A DNA stretch of 64,000 bases, from the NCBI RefSeq assembly GCF_029542625.1, contig NZ_CP120733.1, forward strand, positions 3,720,001 through 3,784,000, read 5' to 3'. Of this stretch, positions 45,000 to 53,188 are shown piece by piece. Each line of letters begins with the position of its first letter. The first letter of the stretch is position 1. The position numbers were made by a program, and so were the translations under genes. This DNA comes from Tepidibacter hydrothermalis (GTDB lineage: Bacteria; Bacillota; Clostridia; Peptostreptococcales; Peptostreptococcaceae). A model generated the notes under the pieces. It was not told where the DNA came from. It worked only from the letters and a program-made list of their open reading frames with translations, and did no database searches.

Positions 45000-45482
45000 T
45001 TGATTATAAGAGATGTATCTATTGAAGATTTAGATTCTATAAGTTCTATAGAAGCAGATTGTTTTCCTAAAGCAGAAGCTGCTGCTAAAGAAGTTTTTAA
45101 AGAAAGGATATCTGTATTCCCAGAAGGATTTTTAGCTGGTGAAATAGATGGAAAAATAATAGGATTTATAAACGGGGGATTAACTGATTCAAATAGTATA
45201 AAAGATGAGTTCTTCGAGTCTATGGATTTTCATAATCCAAATGGTAAAAATATGGTCATATTCGGATTAGATGTTCATCCTAATCATCAGAAAAAGGGAT
45301 ATGCTACAGAATTGATGAATCAATTTATCTCGATATGTAGAGATAAAAATATATCTAATATAATCCTAACGTGTAAAGAACATTTAATTAAGTATTATGA
45401 ACAATTCGGATATGTAAACGAAGATGTTTCAGAGTCTGTTCACGGTGGAGCTAAGTGGTATGATATGACTTTAAAATTATAG
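45000..45482 (+). CDS. GNAT-family N-acetyltransferase
   Basis: 160 residues from a TTG at 45000, following AAAGGAGGAAGA. GNAT fold with acetyl-CoA loop LDVHPNHQKKGYATELMNQF (Q/R-x-x-G-x-A) and the C-terminal YYEQFGYVNE. The early IEADCFPKAEAA and late HGGAKWYDM resemble the arylalkylamine/serotonin N-acetyltransferase-like subgroup, so an amine or polyamine substrate is possible. It is divergent from sigV-rsiV. The link to the nearby polyamine genes is only positional. Confidence 0.82.
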   Translation: MIIRDVSIEDLDSISSIEADCFPKAEAAAKEVFKERISVFPEGFLAGEIDGKIIGFINGGLTDSNSIKDEFFESMDFHNPNGKNMVIFGLDVHPNHQKKGYATELMNQFISICRDKNISNIILTCKEHLIKYYEQFGYVNEDVSESVHGGAKWYDMTLKL

Positions 45483-45508
45483 TGATCTGTAAACAGATCA
45501 CTATAATT
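45481..45508. terminator. Bidirectional terminator, GNAT / xth
   Basis: TAGTGATCTGTaaACAGATCACTA hairpin right at the GNAT stop, followed by TAATTTT. Confidence 0.8.
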
Positions 45509-45545
45509 TTATACCAAAACTGAAAAATTTAGATTTAATTTCAAT

Positions 45546-46298
45546 TTATTTTAAGACTAGTTCAACAGGGCAATGATCAGATCCCATAATTTCTGTGTGT
45601 ATATCAGCTGAAATCAATCTGTCCTCTAATTCTTTTGATGTTATGAAGTAATCTATACGCCAACCAGCATTGTTTTTTCTAGCATTAAATCTATAACTCC
45701 ACCAAGAGTATACCCCTTCTTTATCAGGATTAAAATGTCTATAGGTATCTATAAAACCAGAATCTAATAGATTAGTCATTTTCTCTCTTTCTTCATCTGA
45801 AAAACCTGCATTTTTTCTATTCGTCTTAGGATTTTTAAGGTCTATTTCTTTGTGAGCTACATTTAAATCTCCACAAACTACAACAGGCTTTGATTTTTCT
45901 AGATTTTTAAGATAGTCTCTAAAATCATTTTCCCAATTCATTCTATAATCAAGTCTTGCAAGTTTTGTTTGAGAATTAGGAGTATATACTGTTATAACAT
46001 AATAATCTTCAAGCTCTATAGTTATAACGCGCCCTTCTTTATCATGTTCCTCTATTCCTATCCCATATTGTACTGATATAGGCTTAAACTTCGTGAATAT
46101 CGCTGTACCAGAGTAACCTTTTTTCTCAGCATAATTAAAGTACTGTTCATATCCTTCAAGCTCAAGATCTATCTGACCTTCTTGTAGCTTTATTTCTTGT
46201 AAACAAAATATATCAGCATCTATTTCTTCAAAAAACTCCATAAAATTCTTTTTAACTATAGCCCTTAAGCCATTCACATTCCAAGATATAAGCTTCAT
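45546..46298 (-). CDS. xth: Exodeoxyribonuclease III (AP endonuclease)
   Basis: 250 residues, ExoA/XthA type. The EEP-fold motifs are all there: SWNVNGLRA (Asn ligand), FCLQEIKLQ (metal Glu), GDLNVAHKEIDL, NAGFSDEER, and the C-terminal RIDYFITS and GSDHCPVEL (catalytic His). It cuts DNA at abasic sites and removes 3' blocks in base excision repair. Good AAAGGAG before the ATG. Monocistronic. Confidence 0.95.
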   Translation of the reverse strand: MKLISWNVNGLRAIVKKNFMEFFEEIDADIFCLQEIKLQEGQIDLELEGYEQYFNYAEKKGYSGTAIFTKFKPISVQYGIGIEEHDKEGRVITIELEDYYVITVYTPNSQTKLARLDYRMNWENDFRDYLKNLEKSKPVVVCGDLNVAHKEIDLKNPKTNRKNAGFSDEEREKMTNLLDSGFIDTYRHFNPDKEGVYSWWSYRFNARKNNAGWRIDYFITSKELEDRLISADIHTEIMGSDHCPVELVLK

Positions 46299-46461
46299 AA
46301 TAATCTCCTTTACTAAACATTGTTTTTAATTATATATAGATTATACCAAATATTATTGTGTCTAAAACAAATCACTATTATTTTTATTTAATTGTTTTTT
46401 GTACTTTATTATCAATAGTTAGCAGGTTCATATTCTTTATGTATCATTTGGATAAATGTTG

Positions 46462-46518
46462 TATTCAAAGTATCGTTGGATTCACGGTATTTTTATAGAT
46501 AGTTTTTTATAACCCACA
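46462..46518 (-). repeat. Repeat C, copy 2 (inverted)
   Basis: The reverse complement (TGTGGGTTAT..., ATACCGTGAATCCAACGATA, CTTTGAATA) matches 4244-4299 with about 8 differences in 57 bp. Only the outer arm is shared; the adjoining 46385-46461 does not continue the palindrome. Confidence 0.75.
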
Positions 46519-46556
46519 AAAAAAGCACTATATCTTTTAAAGATATAGTGCTTCTT
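46519..46556 (-). terminator. Terminator of the rhodanese operon
   Basis: AAAGCACTATATCTTT / AAAGATATAGTGCTT, 15-bp arms, just beyond the 46558 stop. Confidence 0.9.
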
Positions 46557-46557
46557 A

Positions 46558-46956
46558 TTATTTATTAATAATCACTCTTATCGTTTCAATTGCAATTGAT
46601 GCTTCTAAGACTATCAATATATAAGCATATGTGTTTAATTCTTTCATATAAGGCATATAGAATGCTGTAACTAAAACAATACTATATACAGCAAACATAA
46701 TTATACTTCTCTTACAATTACAGTTAAGCCTTCTCTTACATATCAATAATACTCCTATAAACAAAACTACTAATATTATAGAATGAACCATCATTGAATC
46801 TTGAGTATATACTTTAGCTAAATACTCCATTTTCTTGAAATATAAATGCTTCATAACACCAGCTTTATATCCTGATAAATACTCTAGAACTAATAGAGCT
46901 ATAAATCCTATACACTCAATTCCATATAATATGATATTAACGAATTTATTTTTCAA
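46558..46956 (-). CDS. Small four-helix membrane protein of unknown function
   Basis: 132 residues with four hydrophobic helices (about 8-28, 55-72, 84-102, 108-127) and a Cys-rich cytoplasmic loop between helices 2 and 3 (CKRRLNCNCKR). Start TTG at 46956 after AGGTG. It lies 10 nt after the rhodanese lipoprotein gene, so it is probably its operon partner; the three clustered cysteines could fit sulfur chemistry. I know no family name. Confidence 0.65.
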   Translation of the reverse strand: MKNKFVNIILYGIECIGFIALLVLEYLSGYKAGVMKHLYFKKMEYLAKVYTQDSMMVHSIILVVLFIGVLLICKRRLNCNCKRSIIMFAVYSIVLVTAFYMPYMKELNTYAYILIVLEASIAIETIRVIINK

Positions 46957-46966
46957 ACTTTTTCAC

Positions 46967-48364
46967 CTACTTTTTAGGCTCTCCTGTTTCAGTTGGATTA
47001 CTAGAATCATTACTCCATCCAATCCATCCATCACTAAATATAGATATATCTTCAAGTCCAACAACATCAGAGTAAGTATAAATCTCAGCAACTCTCCATC
47101 CACTACCACACATGAATGATAAGTGCTTAGTTGTATCTATGCCTTGTTTTTTCCAAAGATCAAGGAACTCATTTGCATTTCTCATAGTCTTATCTATATT
47201 TCTAAAATAATCTAATGAATAAGAATCTGTTTTTCCTGCATATCCAAATACTGATCCAGGTACTCTGCCCATTTTATCATGGTATGAATATCCACTTGAC
47301 TTACCTATATACTCATCCCAAGTACGATTATCCACTAATGTGAATTTATCAGGCGTTTTTAATCCTTCTTTAGTTTCTTCCATTGTATCTATAACATCTG
47401 GATTCCCAGGTATAACTCCACCAAAATCTTCAACTGGTGTCGCTTTATTACTTGTAGTTTCTAATTCATAACCTGCCATAGTCCAAGCCATTGTTCCACC
47501 ATTTAAAACTCTTACATCATTAACTCCTATATATCTAAGTACTGTAGCTACTCTATATGAAGACATAGGCTCTTCTCCTGTAACTATTACAGTATCATCT
47601 TTTGTAAATCCATATTTAAGAGCAACACTTTTAAGTGTTTCATCATCAGCTAACATCCACATCATTGGAGGTTCTACTGCTGGAGGTTCAATTTCATCTG
47701 TATTTATATGGAATGAAGTAGGAATATGTCCCTTAGCATAAGAAGTTTTTTCTTCTCCCCAGCTTGCTTCAACAATTTTTATATTCTTAGCGTTCTCAAA
47801 ACTTTCTGGTTTCTTTCCATCAATAACATCTTTTGTAATTGATGCTGGTACAATTAATTGATAGTTTTTATATTTTTCCATTGGCAATTTATCATCATCT
47901 GCCCATTTGTTAACATCATATAGGTATAAATTATTAAATCCTTTTTCCTTTAAATACTCAGCCACTTCTTTAGAGTCTTTTCCATTTGCATCGTATAATA
48001 CGATATTTTTGTCTTTTGTTATTCCCTTTGTTTCAAGTGCTTCATTTAAAACTTCTTCTTTATTAACCTTTTTTTCATCAACTTCAACATTTAACCAGTT
48101 AGCAGAAAAATCTACAGCACCTTTAATTCTTCCGCCTCTACTAATGCCATCTAATTTCCATCCATTAAATGCATCATTTAAACGTGTATCTACAACTACC
48201 CATGATTCATCTTTAAGTGCATCCTCAACTTTTTGAGTATCAGCAATATTATATTCTGATTTAGAATCATTATTTGCTTCTTGCTTTTTATCATCATTTG
48301 AACATCCTGCAAGACCAAATATAACCATCATTAAAGATAGTGTTATTATAAGTGCTTTTTTCAT
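46967..48364 (-). CDS. Rhodanese-domain lipoprotein (three rhodanese domains)
   Basis: 465 residues. The lipoprotein signal ends in the lipobox LAGC (Cys at about 21). Three rhodanese units follow. Unit 1 (about 45-160) has VLYDANGKDSKE and unit 2 (about 185-305) has IVTGEEPMSSYR where the active-site Cys loop should be. Unit 3 (about 335-455) keeps the Cys in LSFMCGSGWRVAE. So it looks like one active and two dead domains on the outer face of the membrane, suited to handling thiosulfate or polysulfide before uptake. First gene of a two-gene operon. Confidence 0.85.
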   Translation of the reverse strand: MKKALIITLSLMMVIFGLAGCSNDDKKQEANNDSKSEYNIADTQKVEDALKDESWVVVDTRLNDAFNGWKLDGISRGGRIKGAVDFSANWLNVEVDEKKVNKEEVLNEALETKGITKDKNIVLYDANGKDSKEVAEYLKEKGFNNLYLYDVNKWADDDKLPMEKYKNYQLIVPASITKDVIDGKKPESFENAKNIKIVEASWGEEKTSYAKGHIPTSFHINTDEIEPPAVEPPMMWMLADDETLKSVALKYGFTKDDTVIVTGEEPMSSYRVATVLRYIGVNDVRVLNGGTMAWTMAGYELETTSNKATPVEDFGGVIPGNPDVIDTMEETKEGLKTPDKFTLVDNRTWDEYIGKSSGYSYHDKMGRVPGSVFGYAGKTDSYSLDYFRNIDKTMRNANEFLDLWKKQGIDTTKHLSFMCGSGWRVAEIYTYSDVVGLEDISIFSDGWIGWSNDSSNPTETGEPKK

Positions 48365-48541
48365 GCTAGCTCCAACTCCTCTGATTGTTTTTGGGACTAG
48401 TATATCATTATATGTCGTTTAGTGTAAATCATTATAGATTTTTTCTATACTCATATATTTTATATAAATTTTTTTTATCACAATTAAGTATTTATCTATT
48501 ATTTATTGGATTTTATGGTATAAAATGAATCTTTATCTGGT

Positions 48542-49513
48542 CTAATAATTTAATACATTGTTTTGTTGTGAAATGTAATCATTCATTTCCTCTAAAGATT
48601 TAGTTATAAATTCATATACTAGATATTTAGGTTCTATCAGATCAATCACCTTACTTATTCCTTTATCTAGAAAAGGCTTATGTTGATCAATATTTCGGAT
48701 ATGATAAAAGATTTTCTTAAAATCATTAAAATCTACTGAAAAATCCTTATGAGAATTTTTTTGTAACTGATCTATTACATAAGAGCCTGATAATGAACTA
48801 TTTAAATGGATCCCTTGAATATGATCTTTTAATGATCCTAAATTTTCTATCGTTCTTAATATATATTTCACTGCTTCATTCTCATTTTTAAGATAATAAT
48901 TTGTATTCATGAGATGAGCTGTATCCATCATAAATCCTTTATTTGGGTATTTAATATCTGTCATTAGTTTTTCCATAACTTTACTATCTTTTAATGTTAA
49001 ACCTGGCCACCATAAATTTTCTAATAATAACGTTAGACCTCCTTTGTACCCTTCAAATATCTCGTTTAGAAGTTCAATTGCACAGTCTAATACCTCTGAA
49101 TCTGTATATGTAAACTTATAGTTAAAACAGTGTTTTAATTCTACATGACTCACATGAAAAACCAGATATTTAGCTCCTGTTTTTGCTGCATTCTCAATAT
49201 CAATTTTATACTTTGCAACCATATCATCTCTAGTTTTAGCATTATAATATTTATAGATATTATCCTGATTTTTAAATTGATTAATTAATTTTTCATGATT
49301 TCCTCTCCAAAAATCAATCCAAGTAGGATAATGTCTCATATGTACTCCCTTGACCATAGAAGCAGGAATCATACTTTCTTTCCATTCATTATATTGTAAT
49401 AATTCAAATCCATCTAATTTATTTTTTCTTAGAAATAATTCCATGTTTTTGCTGTTTTGTTCAAACCTATCTAAGTCTTCTTTGAATGTAGATATATTAA
49501 TAATCTTTTCCAT
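48542..49513 (-). CDS. Sugar phosphate isomerase/epimerase-like TIM-barrel protein
   Basis: 323 residues, xylose-isomerase-like barrel. Metal-site strands are visible: HVSHVE (about 128-133), LLLENLWWPG (Glu ligand), FMMDTAHLMN (Asp-x-x-His) and GIHLNSS. It lacks the exact residues of endonuclease IV. The substrate is unknown; the family includes sugar isomerases and cofactor or DNA enzymes. It lies within the sulfur region but has its own start region and terminator, so a link to it is uncertain. Confidence 0.72.
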   Translation of the reverse strand: MEKIINISTFKEDLDRFEQNSKNMELFLRKNKLDGFELLQYNEWKESMIPASMVKGVHMRHYPTWIDFWRGNHEKLINQFKNQDNIYKYYNAKTRDDMVAKYKIDIENAAKTGAKYLVFHVSHVELKHCFNYKFTYTDSEVLDCAIELLNEIFEGYKGGLTLLLENLWWPGLTLKDSKVMEKLMTDIKYPNKGFMMDTAHLMNTNYYLKNENEAVKYILRTIENLGSLKDHIQGIHLNSSLSGSYVIDQLQKNSHKDFSVDFNDFKKIFYHIRNIDQHKPFLDKGISKVIDLIEPKYLVYEFITKSLEEMNDYISQQNNVLNY

Positions 49514-49616
49514 TATTATCAGCTTCTCTCATTTTAAAATTTTCAGATAGTTCTATGTATTCCTGACCCCATAATTATACTATATACTTTTTATTTTGGA
49601 AATTTTTTCAATACAT

Positions 49617-49650
49617 AAAAAAAGACACTCTTATTTTTGAGTGTCTTTTA
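49617..49650 (-). terminator. Terminator of the YeeE/YedE gene
   Basis: AAAAGACACTC / GAGTGTCTTTT stem with an ATTTTT-containing loop. Confidence 0.9.
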
Positions 49651-49654
49651 CGAA

Positions 49655-50944
49655 CTAATTTGTTTCACTTGATTGTATTTTACAACTGTTCTTTGTCATT
49701 AAGTTTTTATACACAACATTACCTAAGACTCCGCCTGCAACTAAAAATACTAAGAAAATCCATCCAGATAATGAGAAGTTAGCAATTGGTGTATAAAGTG
49801 CTCCTACATTACAACCATTTGAAAATCTTGTTCCAATTCCCATTGTAATACCACCTAAAGCATATATTAATACTTCTTTGAAGCTAATAGATAGTCCTTC
49901 TTTAAATGTTTTAGTAAGACTTCCAGCTAGAAGTAATGCAATAAGTGTTCCTAATATAATACCAAAGTTTTGTACGTTGATTTGATGTTCGAAAAATGGC
50001 ATTGTAAATATTTCTACTGGTTTGTGTGAGAAAGCTGATACACTTTCAGGAGAAACTCCTAATAATATAAGTAATTTACCAAACCAGAATCCATAAGGCG
50101 TAGATGCTCCCCATCCTGCCTTAGTTACACCCATTAAAAGTATAGATATACTTCCAATTACAACTGCACCCATACCAAGTGTCCATGGTCTTACAAATAA
50201 TTTTTCATAAGTATTATTGCTAAATAATTTAAAAGGCTCTTTGTCTTCATAAATTTTCTCTTGAGCAAATTCTGAATCTACTCCTATGTACGTATTTTGT
50301 GCTTTTCTTTTATCTTCATATACTTTAGAAATCCAAATTACTATCATTGCAAAAACAACAGTTAAGATACTTGCTCCTAAATATCCACCTAATCCATCGC
50401 CTTTAAATAAGTCTGGTAAAAATACACCATTTGAGAAAGTTTCAGTTGATGCGATTGTATCAGTAATCCAAGGAGCAGTACTTTGAAGCGGGAATCCTAA
50501 ATATACCCCCATTCCAAAGAATATAAGTGTTATACCAGCACGTGGTAGACCTGTTACTACATCAGTAAGAACTCCCGATGCACAACAACTAGAAAATGCC
50601 ATACCAAATCCAAATAGTATACCTCCTAATATAAGTCCTAAGTTAATAGGATTAACCCATAGGTCATATTGAGTTGCATCCTGACCTATAAAAAAACAAA
50701 CATTCACTATTGCTGTTCCAACAAACAGAACCATTAATGCTCTCATTAATTTTGTAGAACCCGTTCTATAAGTTCTATTTACACTACCTGCAAATCCAAA
50801 ATTTGCTCTTGTAAGTGCATATCCTAGACCTACACCTGCAATTAGTCTAAAGAATAATATTGAACTGCTAAGTTTTAATTTTCCTAATATTAAAATCGCA
50901 ATAAGTGATATAAATCCAATAATATATTCAGTATTTTTTTTCAC
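49655..50944 (-). CDS. YeeE/YedE-family sulfur (thiosulfate-type) transporter
   Basis: 429 residues, about nine to ten membrane segments in two sulf_transp repeats. The family cysteines lie in SCCASGVLTDVVTG (first repeat) and SNGCNVGALYTPIA (second repeat), matching those that relay thiosulfate through TsuA. YedE relatives are also proposed selenium carriers. Start GTG at 50944 after GGAGGT. It follows the CoA-disulfide reductase/rhodanese gene with a copy of repeat A between, so import and reduction of a sulfur compound is a fair reading. Confidence 0.85.
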   Translation of the reverse strand: MKKNTEYIIGFISLIAILILGKLKLSSSILFFRLIAGVGLGYALTRANFGFAGSVNRTYRTGSTKLMRALMVLFVGTAIVNVCFFIGQDATQYDLWVNPINLGLILGGILFGFGMAFSSCCASGVLTDVVTGLPRAGITLIFFGMGVYLGFPLQSTAPWITDTIASTETFSNGVFLPDLFKGDGLGGYLGASILTVVFAMIVIWISKVYEDKRKAQNTYIGVDSEFAQEKIYEDKEPFKLFSNNTYEKLFVRPWTLGMGAVVIGSISILLMGVTKAGWGASTPYGFWFGKLLILLGVSPESVSAFSHKPVEIFTMPFFEHQINVQNFGIILGTLIALLLAGSLTKTFKEGLSISFKEVLIYALGGITMGIGTRFSNGCNVGALYTPIANFSLSGWIFLVFLVAGGVLGNVVYKNLMTKNSCKIQSSETN

Positions 50945-51057
50945 AAATATTACCTCCGTAATGTTCTTATAGTGCTAAATTTATCTATTTATAGGGGCAA
51001 AATGCCCCCTATTTTTTACTTTATAGAAAATTATACTTCCAATTATGATGATATTGA

Positions 51058-51146
51058 TAAGACAACTACACTTTCAACTATTTTTGAGCAACGGAGCCCG
51101 CAGGGATCGTTGGCGACATGAATCAGTGCGTAGCGACTAGACGAAT
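51058..51146 (-). repeat. Dispersed repeat A, copy 3 (inverted)
   Basis: The reverse complement carries TTCATGTCGCCAACGATCC and GGGCTCCGTTGCTCAAAAATA as in the other copies. It ends two bases before the stop of the 51148-52848 gene. With copy 2 at 53007-53090 it forms an inverted pair around that gene. Confidence 0.75.
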
Positions 51147-51147
51147 T

Positions 51148-52848
51148 TTATTCAAAATTGTAATCTGTAACTATCATCTTTCTATCAGTTGTTTGATCAT
51201 TAAAGTATTCATAGAAAGATAATCCCATAAATCCTCCAGATATATTATAAAGATTCTTAAATCCTAAGTTTTGAAGTGCTAATACTGCATTGTAACTTCT
51301 TTGTCCACTTCTACAGTGTAAGTAAAGCGGCTTATCAGTAGGTATTTCATCTAATCTTTCTCTAAATTCACTAAGAGGTAAGTTAATAGCTCCAATTACA
51401 TGACTTTGCTCATATTCATCTTTTTCTCTTACATCTATTACACAAGCACCGTTTTCTACTAATTCTCTTACATCAGCTGCATGCACTTGGTCAAATGAAC
51501 CATTTAATAAGTTAGAAGCTACATACCCTGCAAAGTTTACTACATCTTTAGCAGTTCCAAATGGTGGAGCATAACATAATTCTAAATCTCTTAAATCATC
51601 TACAGTTGCACCCAATTTAATAGCTGTAGCAATTACATCTACTCTCTTGTCTACATTTCCTTTACCAATTGCTTGAGCTCCTAATACTCTTCCTGTTGGT
51701 ACTTCATATACTAATTTGAAATGTACACCTTCGCATTGTGGCATTAATCCAACTTTATCCCCTGGAATTATTTTAACTGTATCGTATTTTATATTCATAT
51801 TAAGAGCCTTGATTAAACCTTCATTTAATCCTGTAGAAGCTCCATTATAATTGAATACTTTTATTACAGATGATCCTATGAAACCTGTATTTAGTATAGG
51901 CATTCCATTTATGTGATCTGCTACTCCTCTTGCTTGCTTTTGAGCAGGTCCTGCTAAAGGTAATTTAGTAACAGAGTTAGTTAATGCATGATAAACTTCA
52001 ATAGCATCTCCTACAGCATATATATCTTTGTCATTAGTTCTGTAGTTTTGATCTGTTTTTATTGCTCCTGTTTGTCCTAATTCTAATCCTGCTTTTACAG
52101 CTAATTCAGTTTCTGGAATAACACCAATTGCCATAACAACTACTTCAGCATCTATTTTTTTACCTGATTCTAGAATAACTGTATTTTTATCAAAAGAACT
52201 TACTTTGTCTCCTACGATTAGATTTACTCCATGATCATGTAACTCTTTATGTAAAATTTGCACCATATCATAATCGAATGGTTTCATAATTTGAGGCATG
52301 GCTTCTATTAAAGTTACATTGTAACCAGCTTCTTTTAAATTCTCAGCTGCTTCAACTCCGATGAATCCTCCACCTATTATTGATACATTTTTAGTTTCTA
52401 TTGATTTCACGAACTTGTTTAACTTATCTATATCTACAACATTTCTAATTGAAAATGTATTTACGTTTTCAATTCCTGGAATCGGAGGAACTATTGGCTT
52501 TGCCCCTGGAGACAATATTAATTTGTCATATGCTTCTGTATATTCTTCACCAGTTAATACATTCTTAACTGTTATTTCTTTATTTTCTTTATCAATTGAT
52601 AATACTTCATTGTTTACTCTAGCTTCTATCTTATATTGTTTTAAGAATTTTTCTGGATGCATAAGAACTAAATCATCTGCACCTTCTACTACACCACTTA
52701 GATGGTATGGTAAACAACAATTTGAGAACGATACATGAGGTCCTCTTTCAAACATTATTATTTGATCTTCTTCGCTGTGTCTTCTTAATCTAGCTGCTGC
52801 AGATGCTCCACCTGCAACTCCCCCAACTATTAAAATTTTTCTGCTCAT
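51148..52848 (-). CDS. CoA-disulfide reductase with C-terminal rhodanese domain (CoADR-RHD)
   Basis: 566 residues. FAD/NAD-binding pyridine nucleotide-disulfide oxidoreductase: FAD motif VGGVAGGASAAARLRR, active Cys C44 in VSFSNCCLPY, second Rossmann motif SIIGGGFIGVEAAENLKEAG, FAD motif DIYAVGDAIEV. Then a rhodanese domain (about 470-550) with active loop LHCRSGQRS. Such fusions reduce CoA disulfide, CoA persulfide or polysulfide with NAD(P)H. They are linked to sulfur respiration or polysulfide removal. Upstream lies a region shared with the APC permease gene, holding a LysR-type box. Confidence 0.92.
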   Translation of the reverse strand: MSRKILIVGGVAGGASAAARLRRHSEEDQIIMFERGPHVSFSNCCLPYHLSGVVEGADDLVLMHPEKFLKQYKIEARVNNEVLSIDKENKEITVKNVLTGEEYTEAYDKLILSPGAKPIVPPIPGIENVNTFSIRNVVDIDKLNKFVKSIETKNVSIIGGGFIGVEAAENLKEAGYNVTLIEAMPQIMKPFDYDMVQILHKELHDHGVNLIVGDKVSSFDKNTVILESGKKIDAEVVVMAIGVIPETELAVKAGLELGQTGAIKTDQNYRTNDKDIYAVGDAIEVYHALTNSVTKLPLAGPAQKQARGVADHINGMPILNTGFIGSSVIKVFNYNGASTGLNEGLIKALNMNIKYDTVKIIPGDKVGLMPQCEGVHFKLVYEVPTGRVLGAQAIGKGNVDKRVDVIATAIKLGATVDDLRDLELCYAPPFGTAKDVVNFAGYVASNLLNGSFDQVHAADVRELVENGACVIDVREKDEYEQSHVIGAINLPLSEFRERLDEIPTDKPLYLHCRSGQRSYNAVLALQNLGFKNLYNISGGFMGLSFYEYFNDQTTDRKMIVTDYNFE

Positions 52849-52909
52849 TTATAATACCTCCACTATATTAATTTAAAACTATGTATTTTAAAGTTTCTCT
52901 TTGTTAATT

Positions 52910-53006
52910 TCCTCTCAAATTAATTATAATGCACCTTATTCTCTTTTCATAATAAGCATGTGTTATGCACTATAAGAGTTTTTTATACTTTGTTAAAACA
53001 TCTACA
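52910..53006 (-). promoter_or_regulatory. Promoter/LysR-type operator of the CoADR gene
   Basis: This block aligns with 54669-54784 upstream of the APC gene. It contains ATAA-N7-TTAT at 52952-52966, then the shared CACTATAAGA, and a -10 (TATAAT on the minus strand) near 52924-52930. The match to the LTTR T-N11-A box, and the LysR gene nearby, suggest a common regulator. Confidence 0.65.
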
Positions 53007-53090
53007 AAAATTCGCTTTATGCTAACGCATAAGCTCATGTCGCCAACGAGTCCTAACGGGCTCCGTTGCTCAAAATAGTTGTAAGTATAG
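53007..53090 (+). repeat. Dispersed repeat A, copy 2
   Basis: AAAAATTCGCTTTATGCTAA, GCTCATGTCGCCAACGAGTC and GCTCCGTTGCTCAAAATAG, about 90 percent the same as copy 1 at 1503-1585. Confidence 0.8.
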
Positions 53091-53166
53091 TTCTTCCATA
53101 AACGTTATATGATTATTGAAATTCATATAATTAAATTATAAAAAATCGTCTAGTTGCTACAAACAA

Positions 53167-53187
53167 AAAGAGGGCATATGCCCTCTT
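53167..53187 (-). terminator. Terminator of the APC permease
   Basis: AAGAGGGCATATGCCCTCTT, perfect palindrome ending at the gene's stop. A near-identical hairpin ends the YedE operon at 55850. Confidence 0.75.
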
Positions 53188-53188
53188 C

